Source: Thiopseudomonas alkaliphila
GTDB taxonomy: Bacteria > Pseudomonadota > Gammaproteobacteria > Pseudomonadales > Pseudomonadaceae
Reading direction: 5' to 3'
Length of the DNA stretch: 64,000 bases
Assembly: GCF_001267175.1 (NCBI RefSeq)
Contig: NZ_CP012358.1
Location: 124,001 to 188,000, forward strand
The position numbers were made by a program, and so were the translations under genes. The notes below the pieces were generated by a model. The model saw only the letters and a program-made list of their open reading frames with translations, had not been told where the DNA came from and ran no database searches. Shown piece after piece: positions 20,767 to 33,097 of this stretch; position 1 is the first letter of the stretch, and every line of letters starts with the position of its first letter.

Positions 20767-21705
20767 ATGTCTGCGAATCTTGCATTTGTCTTTCCTGGTC
20801 AAGGCTCACAAGCGGTAGGAATGCTGGCTGAAATTGCTCAGCAACATAGCCAAATCCTACACACGTTTGCCGAAGCATCCGACAGCTTAGGTTATGATTT
20901 ATGGGCGTTGACCCAGGCTGGCCCGGCGGCGAGCTTGAATCAAACCGATAAAACCCAGCCCGCGATTTTAACCGCTTCAGTTGCATTATGGCGTTTATGG
21001 CAGGCTAATAGCTTGGTATTGCCAGCTTTTGTTGCGGGTCATAGTTTAGGTGAGTACTCGGCGTTAGTGGCGGCGGGCAGTTTGTCATTGGCAGAGGCCG
21101 TCAAGTTAGTTGAGCGTCGTGGCCAGTTAATGCAGCAGGCGGTGCCTGAGGGGACCGGCGGTATGGCGGCTATTTTAGGCTTGGATGATGCCGACGTGCA
21201 GGCCGCTTGTGCTGAATCAGCTCAAGGTGAAGTGGTCAGTGCGGTAAACCTTAACGCACCAGGTCAGGTAGTCATTGCAGGTGCAGCAGCAGCAGTAGAG
21301 CGGGCGATTGAAGCCTGTAAAGCGCGCGGTGCTAAGCGTGCCATGCCTTTGCCTGTCAGCGTGCCGTCCCATTGCGCATTAATGCAGCCAGCAGCAGAAC
21401 AATTTGCTGAGTCGTTAGCTGCAGTGCAATGGCAGCAGCCAAGTATTCCGTTAGTACAGAACGTAACTGCTGAAGTAGCTACCGATCTTGCTGCATTAGA
21501 GCAGAATTTATTGGCTCAATTATATAGCCCGGTCCGTTGGGTCGAAACCATGGTGTTACTGGATGCTGAAGGGGTTTCCCAGGTGGTTGAGTGTGGTCCA
21601 GGCAAAGTGTTGTCGGGACTGAATAAACGCTGCATCAAAGGGGTGAGTACCTTTAACTTAGATACCCCTGAGGCCTTTGCCGCAACGTTAGCTGCATTGG
21701 CTTAA
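20767..21705 (+). CDS. fabD: Malonyl-CoA:ACP transacylase
   Basis: Transfers malonyl from CoA to ACP in fatty acid synthesis. 312 aa from the ATG at 20767 (GTGAAGG ribosome-binding site); an in-frame GTG upstream is the binding site itself. Catalytic Ser93 in GHSLGEYSALVA, FVFPGQGSQAVGML at the N-terminus, His in VSVPSHCALMQP, and VVECGPGKVLSGL at the end. Between plsX and fabG in the fab operon. Confidence 0.96.
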   Translation: MSANLAFVFPGQGSQAVGMLAEIAQQHSQILHTFAEASDSLGYDLWALTQAGPAASLNQTDKTQPAILTASVALWRLWQANSLVLPAFVAGHSLGEYSALVAAGSLSLAEAVKLVERRGQLMQQAVPEGTGGMAAILGLDDADVQAACAESAQGEVVSAVNLNAPGQVVIAGAAAAVERAIEACKARGAKRAMPLPVSVPSHCALMQPAAEQFAESLAAVQWQQPSIPLVQNVTAEVATDLAALEQNLLAQLYSPVRWVETMVLLDAEGVSQVVECGPGKVLSGLNKRCIKGVSTFNLDTPEAFAATLAALA

Positions 21706-21722
21706 GCAATAGGAGAGAAATC

Positions 21723-22466
21723 ATGAGTTTGCAAGGTAAGGTGGCATTAGTTACTGGCGCCAGTCGCGGTATTGGACAGGCAACTGCATTAGAGTTAGGA
21801 CGTCAAGGTGCGATTGTAATTGGCACTGCAACCTCAGCCAGCGGTGCTGAAAAAATTACCGCAGCCTTGCAGCAGCAAGGTGTTGAAGGTATCGGTTTGG
21901 TGTTGGATGTGTGTCAGCCTGAATCGGTAGCGGAAGTGTTAAAAACTATCCAAGACACCTATGGCGCACCACAGATTTTAGTTAATAACGCAGGGATTAC
22001 GCGGGATAACTTAATGCTGCGGATGGGGGAGGAGGATTGGGAGTCAGTTATTGATACTAACCTTAATAGCTTGTTTCGCTTATCCAAAGCCGTGCTACGG
22101 GGTATGAGTAAAGCCCGCTGGGGACGGATTATTAATATCAGCTCCGTAGTCGGCTCAATGGGTAATGCCGGGCAAGCTAACTACGCCGCAGCTAAAGCCG
22201 GTGTAGAAGGTTTTGGTCGTGCCTTAGCGCGCGAAGTAGGCTCACGTAATATTACCGTTAACGCTGTAGCGCCAGGCTTTATTGATACTGATATGACCCG
22301 TGAATTACCAGAAGCGCAGCGTGACGCACTAAAGAGCCAGATTCCACTGGCGCGGTTAGGTGAGGCCCAAGAGATTGCCGATACCGTGGCTTTTTTAGCT
22401 TCAGATAAAGCGGCTTATATTACAGGGGCTACAATTCCTGTGAATGGCGGCATGTATATGAGTTAA
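21723..22466 (+). CDS. fabG: 3-oxoacyl-ACP reductase
   Basis: NADPH-dependent reduction of beta-ketoacyl-ACP, short-chain dehydrogenase family. 247 aa. Cofactor motif TGASRGIGQA at the N-terminus, NNAGITRDNLMLRM, catalytic ISS plus YAAAK, and the C-terminal GATIPVNGGMYM. AGGAGAG ribosome-binding site. Followed by a 200-nt gap with a separate promoter before acpP. Confidence 0.96.
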   Translation: MSLQGKVALVTGASRGIGQATALELGRQGAIVIGTATSASGAEKITAALQQQGVEGIGLVLDVCQPESVAEVLKTIQDTYGAPQILVNNAGITRDNLMLRMGEEDWESVIDTNLNSLFRLSKAVLRGMSKARWGRIINISSVVGSMGNAGQANYAAAKAGVEGFGRALAREVGSRNITVNAVAPGFIDTDMTRELPEAQRDALKSQIPLARLGEAQEIADTVAFLASDKAAYITGATIPVNGGMYMS

Positions 22467-22593
22467 AATGACTTTTTTGTGACTTGAGGCAGGGTTCTTT
22501 AGTCACAGAATGAGTTTTTAAAGTATGATTTTTCTATACGCTTGCTATAGTCGAATCAAATTCATGAAATGATAAGTAAAAATAGGCTTTGGC

Positions 22594-22621
22594 TTGAAAT
22601 AGGTGAAGCCCTTTCTATACA
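22594..22621 (+). promoter_or_regulatory. Likely promoter for acpP
   Basis: TTGAAA (22594-22599), 16-nt spacer, TATACA (22616-22621), about 48 nt before the acpP ATG. A separate promoter is expected because ACP must be made in large amounts. Confidence 0.45.
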
Positions 22622-22668
22622 CTTAGCGGCAGCTAAAGTTGCCTAGTTTCCATTTAGGAGTATTTTGT

Positions 22669-22902
22669 ATGAGCAATATCGAAGAACGCGTTAAAAAAAT
22701 CGTTGCAGAGCAATTAGGTGTTAAAGCTGAAGAAGTAGTAAACAGTGCTTCTTTCGTTGACGATTTAGGCGCGGACTCTTTAGATACCGTTGAGTTAGTT
22801 ATGGCGTTAGAAGAAGAGTTCGACACTGAGATTCCAGATGAGCAAGCGGTAAAAATCACTACTGTTCAAGAAGCTATCGACTACGTTAACAACCACGCTT
22901 AA
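22669..22902 (+). CDS. acpP: Acyl carrier protein
   Basis: Small acidic carrier of acyl intermediates. 77 aa from the ATG at 22669 (TTAGGAG upstream); upstream in-frame codons are not part of the family. Phosphopantetheine attachment Ser37 lies in [12 protein letters not shown]. Very acidic, as expected. Codon choice looks strongly biased, in line with high expression. Flanked by its own promoter and terminator inside the fab operon. Confidence 0.97.
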   Translation: MSNIEERVKKIVAEQLGVKAEEVVNSASFVDDLGADSLDTVELVMALEEEFDTEIPDEQAVKITTVQEAIDYVNNHA

Positions 22903-22927
22903 TTTCTAGCGGCGGTTTTAAACAAGT

Positions 22928-22970
22928 AAAAAAGCCGTACTGCCTGAATCAGGAGTGCGGTTTTTTTTTG
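22928..22970 (+). terminator. Terminator or attenuator after acpP
   Basis: An imperfect stem of about 12 bp (one bulge, one wobble pair) is followed by a T9 tract. It lies between acpP and fabF, so it probably produces extra acpP mRNA relative to fabF. Confidence 0.8.
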
Positions 22971-23001
22971 GCAGTTAATATGCAAAAAAGGGGTTATCGC
23001 C

Positions 23002-24243
23002 ATGTCGCGTAGACGTGTTGTGGTTACCGGGATGGGTATGGTTTCCCCGCTCGGAGCCGATGTTGAATCAAGCTGGAAAGCGGTATTGGCCGGAGAAAGC
23101 GGGATTGACGTAATTGAGCATATGGACGTCAGTGCTTTTGCTACTCAATTTGGCGGCACAGTAAAAGATTTTAATATTGAACAATATATGCCGGCTAAAG
23201 ATGCACGTAAGCTGGATTTGTTTATTCAATATGCATTGGCCGCTAGTTATCAGGCACTAGAACAGTCTGAGCTAGAGGTGAGTGACGCCAATCGTGAGCG
23301 TATTGGTGTGACCATTGGTTCGGGCATCGGTGGATTGCCAAATATCGAAAACACTGCCAAAACGCTGTTTGATCAAGGCCCGCGTCGTATTTCACCTTTT
23401 TTTGTGCCTGGCTCCATTATCAATATGGCCGCAGGTACTTTATCGATTCGTTTAGGTTTACAAGGCCCTAACTACTCGGTAGCTACTGCTTGTACTACAG
23501 GTACGCACTGCATTGGTTTAGCCGCACGTAATATTGCTTATGATGAAGCCGATGTAATGATTGCTGGTGGTGCTGAAATGGCTACCTGTGGTTTAGGCTT
23601 AGGTGGTTTCTCTGCGGTTCGAGCACTCTCTACACGTAATGCTGAGCCCACCAAAGCCAGTCGACCGTGGGATGAAGAACGTGATGGCTTTGTGCTCTCC
23701 GATGGCGCTGGAATCTTGGTGCTAGAAGAACTAGAGCATGCTAAAGCACGTGGAGCTAAAATTTTTGCTGAAGTGGTGGGTTTTGGTTTAGGTTCCGATG
23801 CCTTCCATATGACTGCTCCGCCAGAAGATGGCGCCGGTGCGGCACGTTGTATGGCTGCTGCGCTGAAAGATGCCAAGATGCAGCCCGAGGATGTGCAGTA
23901 TATTAATGCCCATGGTACCTCGACTCCTGCTGGAGACTTAGCGGAGGTGCAGGCGATTAAAACGGTATTTGGTGAGCATGCCCAGCAGCTTGTGGTGAGC
24001 TCGACTAAATCAATGACAGGGCACCTATTAGGCGCTGCAGGTGCGGTTGAAGCGATTTTTAGCATTTTAGCCATTCGCGACCAGATCGCACCGCCCACCA
24101 TTAACTTGGAAAACCCAAGCGCCGGCTGTGATTTAGACTTTGCTGCAAATCAAGCCAAACCAATGAAAATTGAAAGTGTGCTCAGTAATTCCTTTGGCTT
24201 TGGTGGCACTAACGGCTCGCTAATTTTCAAACAATACAAATAA
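23002..24243 (+). CDS. fabF: 3-oxoacyl-ACP synthase II
   Basis: Beta-ketoacyl-ACP synthase that elongates acyl-ACP. 413 aa. Catalytic Cys164 in [11 protein letters not shown], His in [11 protein letters not shown] and His in [12 protein letters not shown] complete the triad. N-terminus [18 protein letters not shown] and C-terminus [14 protein letters not shown] are family-typical. A one-base overlap (TAATG) links it to pabC. Confidence 0.96.
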   Translation: MSRRRVVVTGMGMVSPLGADVESSWKAVLAGESGIDVIEHMDVSAFATQFGGTVKDFNIEQYMPAKDARKLDLFIQYALAASYQALEQSELEVSDANRERIGVTIGSGIGGLPNIENTAKTLFDQGPRRISPFFVPGSIINMAAGTLSIRLGLQGPNYSVATACTTGTHCIGLAARNIAYDEADVMIAGGAEMATCGLGLGGFSAVRALSTRNAEPTKASRPWDEERDGFVLSDGAGILVLEELEHAKARGAKIFAEVVGFGLGSDAFHMTAPPEDGAGAARCMAAALKDAKMQPEDVQYINAHGTSTPAGDLAEVQAIKTVFGEHAQQLVVSSTKSMTGHLLGAAGAVEAIFSILAIRDQIAPPTINLENPSAGCDLDFAANQAKPMKIESVLSNSFGFGGTNGSLIFKQYK

Positions 24244-25061
24244 TGCGTACTTGGATCAATGGTCAGCCAATCGCCAGTGTGTCGGTGGCTGACCGTGGTC
24301 TTGCCTTTGGTGATGGTTTGTTTGAAACCATGCGTGTGGTGCACGGGCGTATTCCTTTACTTGAACAACACCTTGCGCGCTTAAGTCAAAGTTGTCAGCG
24401 CTTATCAATACCGCTTGATGTGCCACAACTGTTGTCGGAGCTTGAAGCTTTTATTGCTGAGACGCCTGAAGGCGTGTGTAAGTTAATTTATACCCGTGGA
24501 GTGGGGCAGCGGGGCTACGCGACACCTGACCCTGTAGCTGTGCAGCGCATTTTACAGCTGTCGGCCTTGCCGAATTGGCCTGCGACAAACTTTAGCGAAG
24601 GCGTATCACTTTTTCCTTGTCAAACGCGTTTGGCGCATCAGCCGCTATTGGCAGGTATGAAGCATCTCAATCGCTTAGAGCAAGTTCTCGCTCGAGCCGA
24701 GTGGAGTAGTGCAGAGTTTGCTGAAGGGTTAGTGCTAGATCAGCAGCAGCAAGTGATTGAAGGTGTATTTAGTAATTTATTTTGTGTGCTCGAGGGCAGA
24801 CTTTGCACCCCAGATTTATCTCAGGCTGGAGTCTTAGGCACTATGCGAGCATGGTTATTGGCACGAGCTCAGCAACTAGGCTATGCACCTGTAGTCAGAT
24901 CAATTGGGCGCGCTCAATTGAGTAGTGCCTCCGAAGTGTTTATTTGTAATAGCCTGTATGGCGTATGGCCGGTTCGCGCCTGTGCGAATGATCGCTGGCC
25001 CGTAGGCCCCATTACTCAACAGCTACAGCAACAGGTGGCTGAGCTTTATTGTGGAACCTAA
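24243..25061 (+). CDS. pabC: Aminodeoxychorismate lyase
   Basis: PLP enzyme (fold type IV) that forms 4-aminobenzoate for folate synthesis. 272 aa. Begins [29 protein letters not shown], the family signature; the PLP Lys is in AGMKHLNRLEQVLAR, and EGVFSNLFCVLEGRLCTPDL follows. Overlaps the fabF stop by one base. Position between fabF and mltG matches the common gammaproteobacterial order. Confidence 0.94.
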   Translation: MRTWINGQPIASVSVADRGLAFGDGLFETMRVVHGRIPLLEQHLARLSQSCQRLSIPLDVPQLLSELEAFIAETPEGVCKLIYTRGVGQRGYATPDPVAVQRILQLSALPNWPATNFSEGVSLFPCQTRLAHQPLLAGMKHLNRLEQVLARAEWSSAEFAEGLVLDQQQQVIEGVFSNLFCVLEGRLCTPDLSQAGVLGTMRAWLLARAQQLGYAPVVRSIGRAQLSSASEVFICNSLYGVWPVRACANDRWPVGPITQQLQQQVAELYCGT

Positions 25062-25064
25062 GGC

Positions 25065-27740
<2,676 letters not shown>

Positions 27741-27770
27741 CTAAGCGTGAGAATTAGAAGAGGGAAAAAA

Positions 27771-28115
27771 ATGGCCTTAGGGAAAGAGGTAATTAGATTA
27801 ACTTTTACCATTAAAGATGTGAACACTCTTTATGCATCTTATATGCCGTTTGTAAGTGAGGGTGGCTTATTTATCCCAACCAGCCATGTATGCGCTATGG
27901 GGGATGAAGTGCTTGTTCTGCTTACATTGTTGGATGAGCCAGAGAAAATTCAGATCACTGGTACAGTAATATGGGTGACCCCATTAGGGGCTCAAGGCAA
28001 TAAGCCGGCGGGCATAGGTATACAGTTTAGAGAAGAAAACTCTACAGTGCGCAAAAAAATTGAAGCTTATTTAGCCGGTGCACAAATAGCCGAGAGCAGC
28101 ACCTTTACTCTTTAA
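27771..28115 (+). CDS. pilZ: Type IV pilus biogenesis protein PilZ
   Basis: PilZ-domain protein needed for type IV pilus assembly in Pseudomonas. 114 aa from the ATG at 27771, preceded by AGAAGAGGG; a GTG start 24 nt upstream is less likely. It shows YMPFVSEGGLFIPT and PAGIGIQF; the N-terminal RxxxR needed for c-di-GMP binding in canonical PilZ domains is not visible, as in Pseudomonas PilZ itself. Placed after holB and before tatD. Confidence 0.9.
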   Translation: MALGKEVIRLTFTIKDVNTLYASYMPFVSEGGLFIPTSHVCAMGDEVLVLLTLLDEPEKIQITGTVIWVTPLGAQGNKPAGIGIQFREENSTVRKKIEAYLAGAQIAESSTFTL

Positions 28116-28128
28116 TTTAGGACGCAGA

Positions 28129-28911
28129 ATGTTTATTGACTCCCATTGCCACTTAGACCGTTTGGACTTAAAAGCCTATGACGGTTGTTTGCCCAGCGCG
28201 TTACAAGGTGCGCGAGATAAAGGAGTAAAACACTTTTTGTGTATTGGCATCAGTATGGACAATGCTGCTGCCGTGCGTGAATTAGCGCGTACCTATCCGG
28301 ATGTGGATTGCTCGGTGGGCGTGCATCCATTGGATGTAGAGGCGAATAAAGAACCGCAGCTGGACTGGTTACTCAAAGAGTTAGCGCACCCTGAGGTGGT
28401 GGCGGTTGGAGAAACTGGGCTGGATTATTACTACCAGCAAGAAACTAAGCAGTTACAGCAAGACTCGTTTCGCTTGCACTTAGAGGCGGCTAAACAGACG
28501 AAAAAGCCGGTAATTGTTCATACCCGTGAAGCCCGGGAAGACACCATTGCCTTGCTACGAGAAGCAGCGCTGCCCGAAGCGGGAGTGATGCATTGCTTCA
28601 CTGAAAACTGGGAAATGGCTAAGCAGGCACTGGATTTAGGCTTTTATATTTCACTGTCTGGAATTGTTACCTTTCGCAATGCCGATGCGCTTCGGGAAGT
28701 AGCGCTGCAAGTACCTGCGGATCGCTTACTAATTGAAACTGATTCGCCGTATTTAGCGCCTGTGCCGTTTCGTGGTAAGCCCAATTTGCCTGAGTATGTG
28801 GTTGAGGTGGGTAAATTTTTGGCTGAGTTACGCGGCGTGTCCGTTGAAGCCTTTGCCGAGCAAACCAGCGCTAACTTTAAGCGTTTATTTCCTCAGGCGC
28901 GGGTTGCCTAA
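28129..28911 (+). CDS. tatD: TatD family metal-dependent hydrolase
   Basis: TIM-barrel metallo-hydrolase; TatD relatives show DNase activity. 260 aa. Metal-ligand motif DSHCHLD near the N-terminus, VGETGLDYYY, VIVHTREA, HCFTE and ETDSPYLAPVP are all present. This copy follows pilZ as in Pseudomonas (PA2959-like); it is of YcfH type. Last gene of the long fab-holB operon, closed by a terminator. Confidence 0.93.
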   Translation: MFIDSHCHLDRLDLKAYDGCLPSALQGARDKGVKHFLCIGISMDNAAAVRELARTYPDVDCSVGVHPLDVEANKEPQLDWLLKELAHPEVVAVGETGLDYYYQQETKQLQQDSFRLHLEAAKQTKKPVIVHTREAREDTIALLREAALPEAGVMHCFTENWEMAKQALDLGFYISLSGIVTFRNADALREVALQVPADRLLIETDSPYLAPVPFRGKPNLPEYVVEVGKFLAELRGVSVEAFAEQTSANFKRLFPQARVA

Positions 28912-28926
28912 ACCTCGCTCAATTAA

Positions 28927-28962
28927 AACGCGCTCCCTGATGACTCAGGGAGCGCGTTGTTG
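28927..28962. terminator. Bidirectional terminator between tatD and hrpA
   Basis: A perfect 14-bp GC-rich stem (28927-28940 with 28945-28958) with a 4-nt loop. The T tract is better on the minus strand (end of hrpA) than on the plus strand. Confidence 0.8.
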
Positions 28963-28986
28963 ATTTACTCTATAGCTAACTAGCGA

Positions 28987-31900
28987 CTAAGTCATCACCG
29001 CTTGCCACTGCTTTTTCAGGCGTTTATCTGAGACTGGCATTTGTGTGCCCAGTTGCTGGGCAAACAGTGAGACGCGATACTCTTCTAGCATCCAGCGATA
29101 CAGCGTAAGTTCTGGGTCATGTTTACCCTCTGCTTGATGCTGTGCGGCACGTTTATTGAGTTGTTCTTGATAACCTTGTAACTCTAAAGTCCAGACTTTA
29201 TCGCGTTGGGCTTGGCTGCCCACTTTATCTAAACGCTGGGCGATAGCGGTTAGGTAGCGAGGGTATTGTTCTAGCCACTGGTAGGGGGTATTGCGCACAA
29301 AGCCAGGATAAATCAAGGTTTGTAACTGGTTTTTTATATCCGTTAAGGCAAACGCAACGCTGAGATCAATCCGGCCTTTCAAGCGCTTTTTTAGCTCATG
29401 TTGTTGTTGCAAAATCCTCAAGACTAGTTGGGCTAGCTGTTCTGCTGTGTGGGTCCAGTTGGCTCTATATTGCTCAGTAGCTTGTTGCAGTTGCTCGGCA
29501 TTACGTGGCAGCTGCTCTAAAGGTGCCAGCAAGCAGCGGTCGACACTGGCCAATAAAATATCCTCGATTAGCGCTTCAGTGCGGCCAAATTCGCGATACA
29601 GCAGGGCCAGCTGTGTCTGTTGAGATAGTTTTTGTCGTAAGTATTTGGCTTGCTCGGGTAATTGCTGTAACAGTAAACGTTGCAAAGCACGGCGATGCTG
29701 GTAATCGGCTTCGGCTTGGGTTGAGAAGCGATTTTCTTGCACCTCGCCTTGCTCATCAACTAACGCGGGAAACACAGTTAAGCTCATTCCGGCCACTTTT
29801 TGTTTGGCGGTAGGCTTGACTGAAAAGGCGTGGCCGGAGATCGCTTGCTTAGCTGATTCTGGGCGGCGAACTTCGAGTGCTTGTTGGCTGACATCGGCAA
29901 AGCGGGCTAAGAGTGAGCTTAAACTGCGCGCTTCACCGAGTAGCTTGCCAGCAGCATCAACCACCGCAAGATTGACGCGAAAGTGGCTGTCGAGCTGTTG
30001 TTCAGCTGCCAGCCAGTGTTCATCACTGACGCGCACGCCAGTCATGCGCAGCAGTTCATGACCCAAGGCGTGATATAAGTTGCCTTCAGCAAAGGTTAGG
30101 CGCTCAACTGCGGCCCCGACAAAATCTGGCACCGGCACAAAGTTTTTGCGAATCGCTTTTGGCAGGTTACGTACTAGCGCAATACAGCGTTGCTCGAGCA
30201 TGCCAGGCACTAACCACGGTAAACGTTCGCTAGGCAATTGAGCAAGTAGCGGCGCGGGCACGGTTAAGGTGACGCCATCTCGCGGGTGGCCAGGCTCAAA
30301 ATGGTAGCTTAAGGGCAGCTGTAAATGGCCTAGGGTTAATTTGTCTGGAAACTGATTGGCAGTGACTTCAGAGGCATCCCGCGCTAAGACATCACTTTCT
30401 TGCATTAACAATAATTGTGGCTGCTTAGCGCTTTCGCGGTTGTACCAACGATCAAAACTGGCGGTTTGATAAATATCTTGGGGCACGGTTTGGCTGTAAT
30501 AGTTAAATAGCACCTCTTCATCGGCCAAAATATCGCGGCGCCGGGCTTTAGCCTCTAATTTGTCTAAACGCTCTAGTAATTCGCGGTTAGCCGTTAGGCA
30601 CTGAGCGCGGCTAAAAATATCGCCCATCACTAGGCCTTCACGGATAAACAGCTCGCGGCTGATGACTGGATCTATCGGGCCGTAATGCATAGGGCGTCTA
30701 GGGATAATAATTAAGCCATACAGCGTCACTTGCTCATCAGCGACTACTTGGCCACGGCGTTTTTCCCAATGGGGCTCTAGGTAATTGCGTTTAACTAAGT
30801 GTTCGGCTAAAGGTTCTACCCATTCCGGCTCAATTTTAGCCACCATTCGAGCAAATAGCTTACTGGTTTCTACAAGCTCTGCGGCCATGATCCATTTTGG
30901 CTTTTTACGCCCAATAACTGATGAGGGGTGAATCAAGAAGCGTCGCTGGCGCGCACCTAGATAATCATTGTCATCGGTTTTTTGTCCGATTTGGCTAAGC
31001 AATCCTGAAAGCAATGCTTTGTGTAGCGCTGCGTACTCAGCAGCACTGTCATTGAAAGGCAGTTTAAGATCCCGGCAAATGAGGGTCAGTTGGCGATGGG
31101 CATCGCGCCATTCGCGTAATCTTAGATAATGCAGAAAGTTTTTCCGGCACCAACGGCGTAGCGCATTACTGCCAAGCGCGAGACGTTGCTCTTCAAAGCC
31201 ACGCCAAATATTAATCAAGGCCGCAAAATCCGAGTCTGGATCTTTCCATTGGGCATGGGCTTGGTCTGCGGCTTGTTGGCGGTCAGCCGGGCGCTCGCGT
31301 ACATCCTGTACCGATAATGCGCTAGTCACAATCAGTACTTCGCGCAAACTATTGTGGTTAGCCCCTTCCAGCAGCATACGGCCTAAACGAGGATCAATTG
31401 GTAATTGCGCCAGTTGTCGACCAATCTGGGTCAGCTGGCCTTCTTTGCTAACCGCACTGAGTTCTTGTAATAAGTTAAAGCCATCATTAATCGCCCGACT
31501 TTCTGGCGGCTCAATAAAGGGAAATTGCTCAATTGCACCCAGGCGCAAATTCAGCATCTGTAAAATAACCGCGGCCAAGTTGGTGCGTAGAATTTCTGGG
31601 TCAGTAAATTCTGGGCGGGCAAGGTAGTCATCTTCGCTGTAGAGGCGGATACAAATTCCAGGCTCAACCCGACCACAACGGCCTTGGCGCTGGTTAGCTG
31701 AAGCTTGGGAAATAGGCTCAACCGGTAAGCGTTGCACTTTAGCGCGGTAACTGTAACGGCTAATCCGTGCAGTGCCGCTATCAATTACATAGCGAATACC
31801 AGGCACTGTGAGCGAAGTTTCCGCTACGTTAGTGGCGAGTACAATTTTGCGGGCAGGGCGTGGCTGAAATATTTTTTGTTGTTCGCTCGGTGACAGCCTG

Positions 31901-32892
31901 GCATATAAAGGCAGAACTTCTGCGTGTTTGAGTTGGGCTTTACGTAAGGCTTCCGCACAGTCACGAATTTCCCGCTCGCCGGGTAGAAACACCAACACAT
32001 CACCGGGCAACTTGCTCTGGGCACGCTCATGGGCGGCAATTTCGGCTAAGGCCTGCAAAATACCTTGCTCAACACTCAGGTCTTCTTCAACGCTTTCTTC
32101 GGGATCATCCGATTCAATCAGTAGCGGGCGATACCAGGTCTCAACCGGATAGGTACGGCCTGAGACTTCAATAATCGGCGCATCATTAAAGTGTTTAGAA
32201 AAACGTTCTAAATCAATGGTGGCTGAGGTAACAATGACCTTAAGATCAGGGCGTTTTGGCAGCAGCTGCTTTAGGTAACCCAAGAGAAAATCAATATTCA
32301 GGCTGCGCTCATGGGCTTCATCAATAATCAGCGTGTCATAGCGCGATAAGAAACGATCATTACGGGTTTCGGCCAGCAAAATTCCGTCGGTCATCAGCTT
32401 AATCAGTGAGCCATCATGACTATGATCTTCAAAACGTACTTGATAGCCCACTAACTCGCCCAGTGGGGTATGTAATTCTTCGGCAATCCGTGTGGCTACG
32501 CTGCGCGCTGCTAAACGTCGAGGCTGAGTATGACCAATTAAACCGCGCGCGCCTAAGCCTAACTCTAAGCAAATTTTAGGCAGTTGAGTGGTTTTACCTG
32601 AACCGGTTTCGCCGGCAATAATGACCACCTGATGCTGGGCAATCGCCGCCTTGATTTGTTCTTTTTTATCGGCAATCGGCAGTTGCGTGTCGTAGTGCAA
32701 TGGCGGAATACTGGCTAAGCGTTGGCTAACCTGTAAAGCCGATTGAGTATAACGCTCGAGGATTTTTTCCAGTTTTTGCGCATTAGGCTGCCGATCCAGT
32801 TCGCGTAACTGGCGATATAACGGAAAACGATCACGGCAAAGCACCGCATCCAGTTGCTTGATTAACGCTTTAGGAGAAGGACTGTGTGACAT
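28987..32892 (-). CDS. hrpA: ATP-dependent RNA helicase HrpA
   Basis: Large DEAH-box RNA helicase; in E. coli it acts on colliding or stalled ribosomes and mRNA processing. 1301 aa from the ATG at 32892 (a TTG one codon upstream is less likely). Walker A GETGSGKTTQLPKI, DEAH box near Asp191, SAT (VIVTSATIDLERF), QRQGRCGR motif VI, then HA2/OB-fold and the long C-terminal DUF3418 region (FARMVAKIEPEWVEPLAEHLVKR). Full family length with no break seen. Confidence 0.95.
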   Translation of the reverse strand: MSHSPSPKALIKQLDAVLCRDRFPLYRQLRELDRQPNAQKLEKILERYTQSALQVSQRLASIPPLHYDTQLPIADKKEQIKAAIAQHQVVIIAGETGSGKTTQLPKICLELGLGARGLIGHTQPRRLAARSVATRIAEELHTPLGELVGYQVRFEDHSHDGSLIKLMTDGILLAETRNDRFLSRYDTLIIDEAHERSLNIDFLLGYLKQLLPKRPDLKVIVTSATIDLERFSKHFNDAPIIEVSGRTYPVETWYRPLLIESDDPEESVEEDLSVEQGILQALAEIAAHERAQSKLPGDVLVFLPGEREIRDCAEALRKAQLKHAEVLPLYARLSPSEQQKIFQPRPARKIVLATNVAETSLTVPGIRYVIDSGTARISRYSYRAKVQRLPVEPISQASANQRQGRCGRVEPGICIRLYSEDDYLARPEFTDPEILRTNLAAVILQMLNLRLGAIEQFPFIEPPESRAINDGFNLLQELSAVSKEGQLTQIGRQLAQLPIDPRLGRMLLEGANHNSLREVLIVTSALSVQDVRERPADRQQAADQAHAQWKDPDSDFAALINIWRGFEEQRLALGSNALRRWCRKNFLHYLRLREWRDAHRQLTLICRDLKLPFNDSAAEYAALHKALLSGLLSQIGQKTDDNDYLGARQRRFLIHPSSVIGRKKPKWIMAAELVETSKLFARMVAKIEPEWVEPLAEHLVKRNYLEPHWEKRRGQVVADEQVTLYGLIIIPRRPMHYGPIDPVISRELFIREGLVMGDIFSRAQCLTANRELLERLDKLEAKARRRDILADEEVLFNYYSQTVPQDIYQTASFDRWYNRESAKQPQLLLMQESDVLARDASEVTANQFPDKLTLGHLQLPLSYHFEPGHPRDGVTLTVPAPLLAQLPSERLPWLVPGMLEQRCIALVRNLPKAIRKNFVPVPDFVGAAVERLTFAEGNLYHALGHELLRMTGVRVSDEHWLAAEQQLDSHFRVNLAVVDAAGKLLGEARSLSSLLARFADVSQQALEVRRPESAKQAISGHAFSVKPTAKQKVAGMSLTVFPALVDEQGEVQENRFSTQAEADYQHRRALQRLLLQQLPEQAKYLRQKLSQQTQLALLYREFGRTEALIEDILLASVDRCLLAPLEQLPRNAEQLQQATEQYRANWTHTAEQLAQLVLRILQQQHELKKRLKGRIDLSVAFALTDIKNQLQTLIYPGFVRNTPYQWLEQYPRYLTAIAQRLDKVGSQAQRDKVWTLELQGYQEQLNKRAAQHQAEGKHDPELTLYRWMLEEYRVSLFAQQLGTQMPVSDKRLKKQWQAVMT

Positions 32893-33097
32893 CAAACCAT
32901 CGCAAATAATGAAAAAAAGTATTGTCGCAGATTTAGTGTAAAACTGCTGCTTAGGGCTAATTGCTCTGTATGGCTTTTAATATGGGGGCTGAGGATTCGA
33001 TTTAAACGCTGAGCGGTATCATTGAAACTGCTAAAAAAGATTGGCGAAACTGCTAACATAGGCCACTTTTATTGCCTTGCTAATTGAATCTATCTTT

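Noticed and set aside
22482..22506. GTGACT/AGTCAC inverted repeat after fabG as a terminator
   Set aside because: Six-base stem with a 13-nt loop and no T tract after it.
23538..24101. 187-codon open frame on the minus strand inside fabF
   Set aside because: It lies fully inside a clearly real gene, has low-complexity Ser/Ala/Pro-rich translation and no ribosome-binding site.
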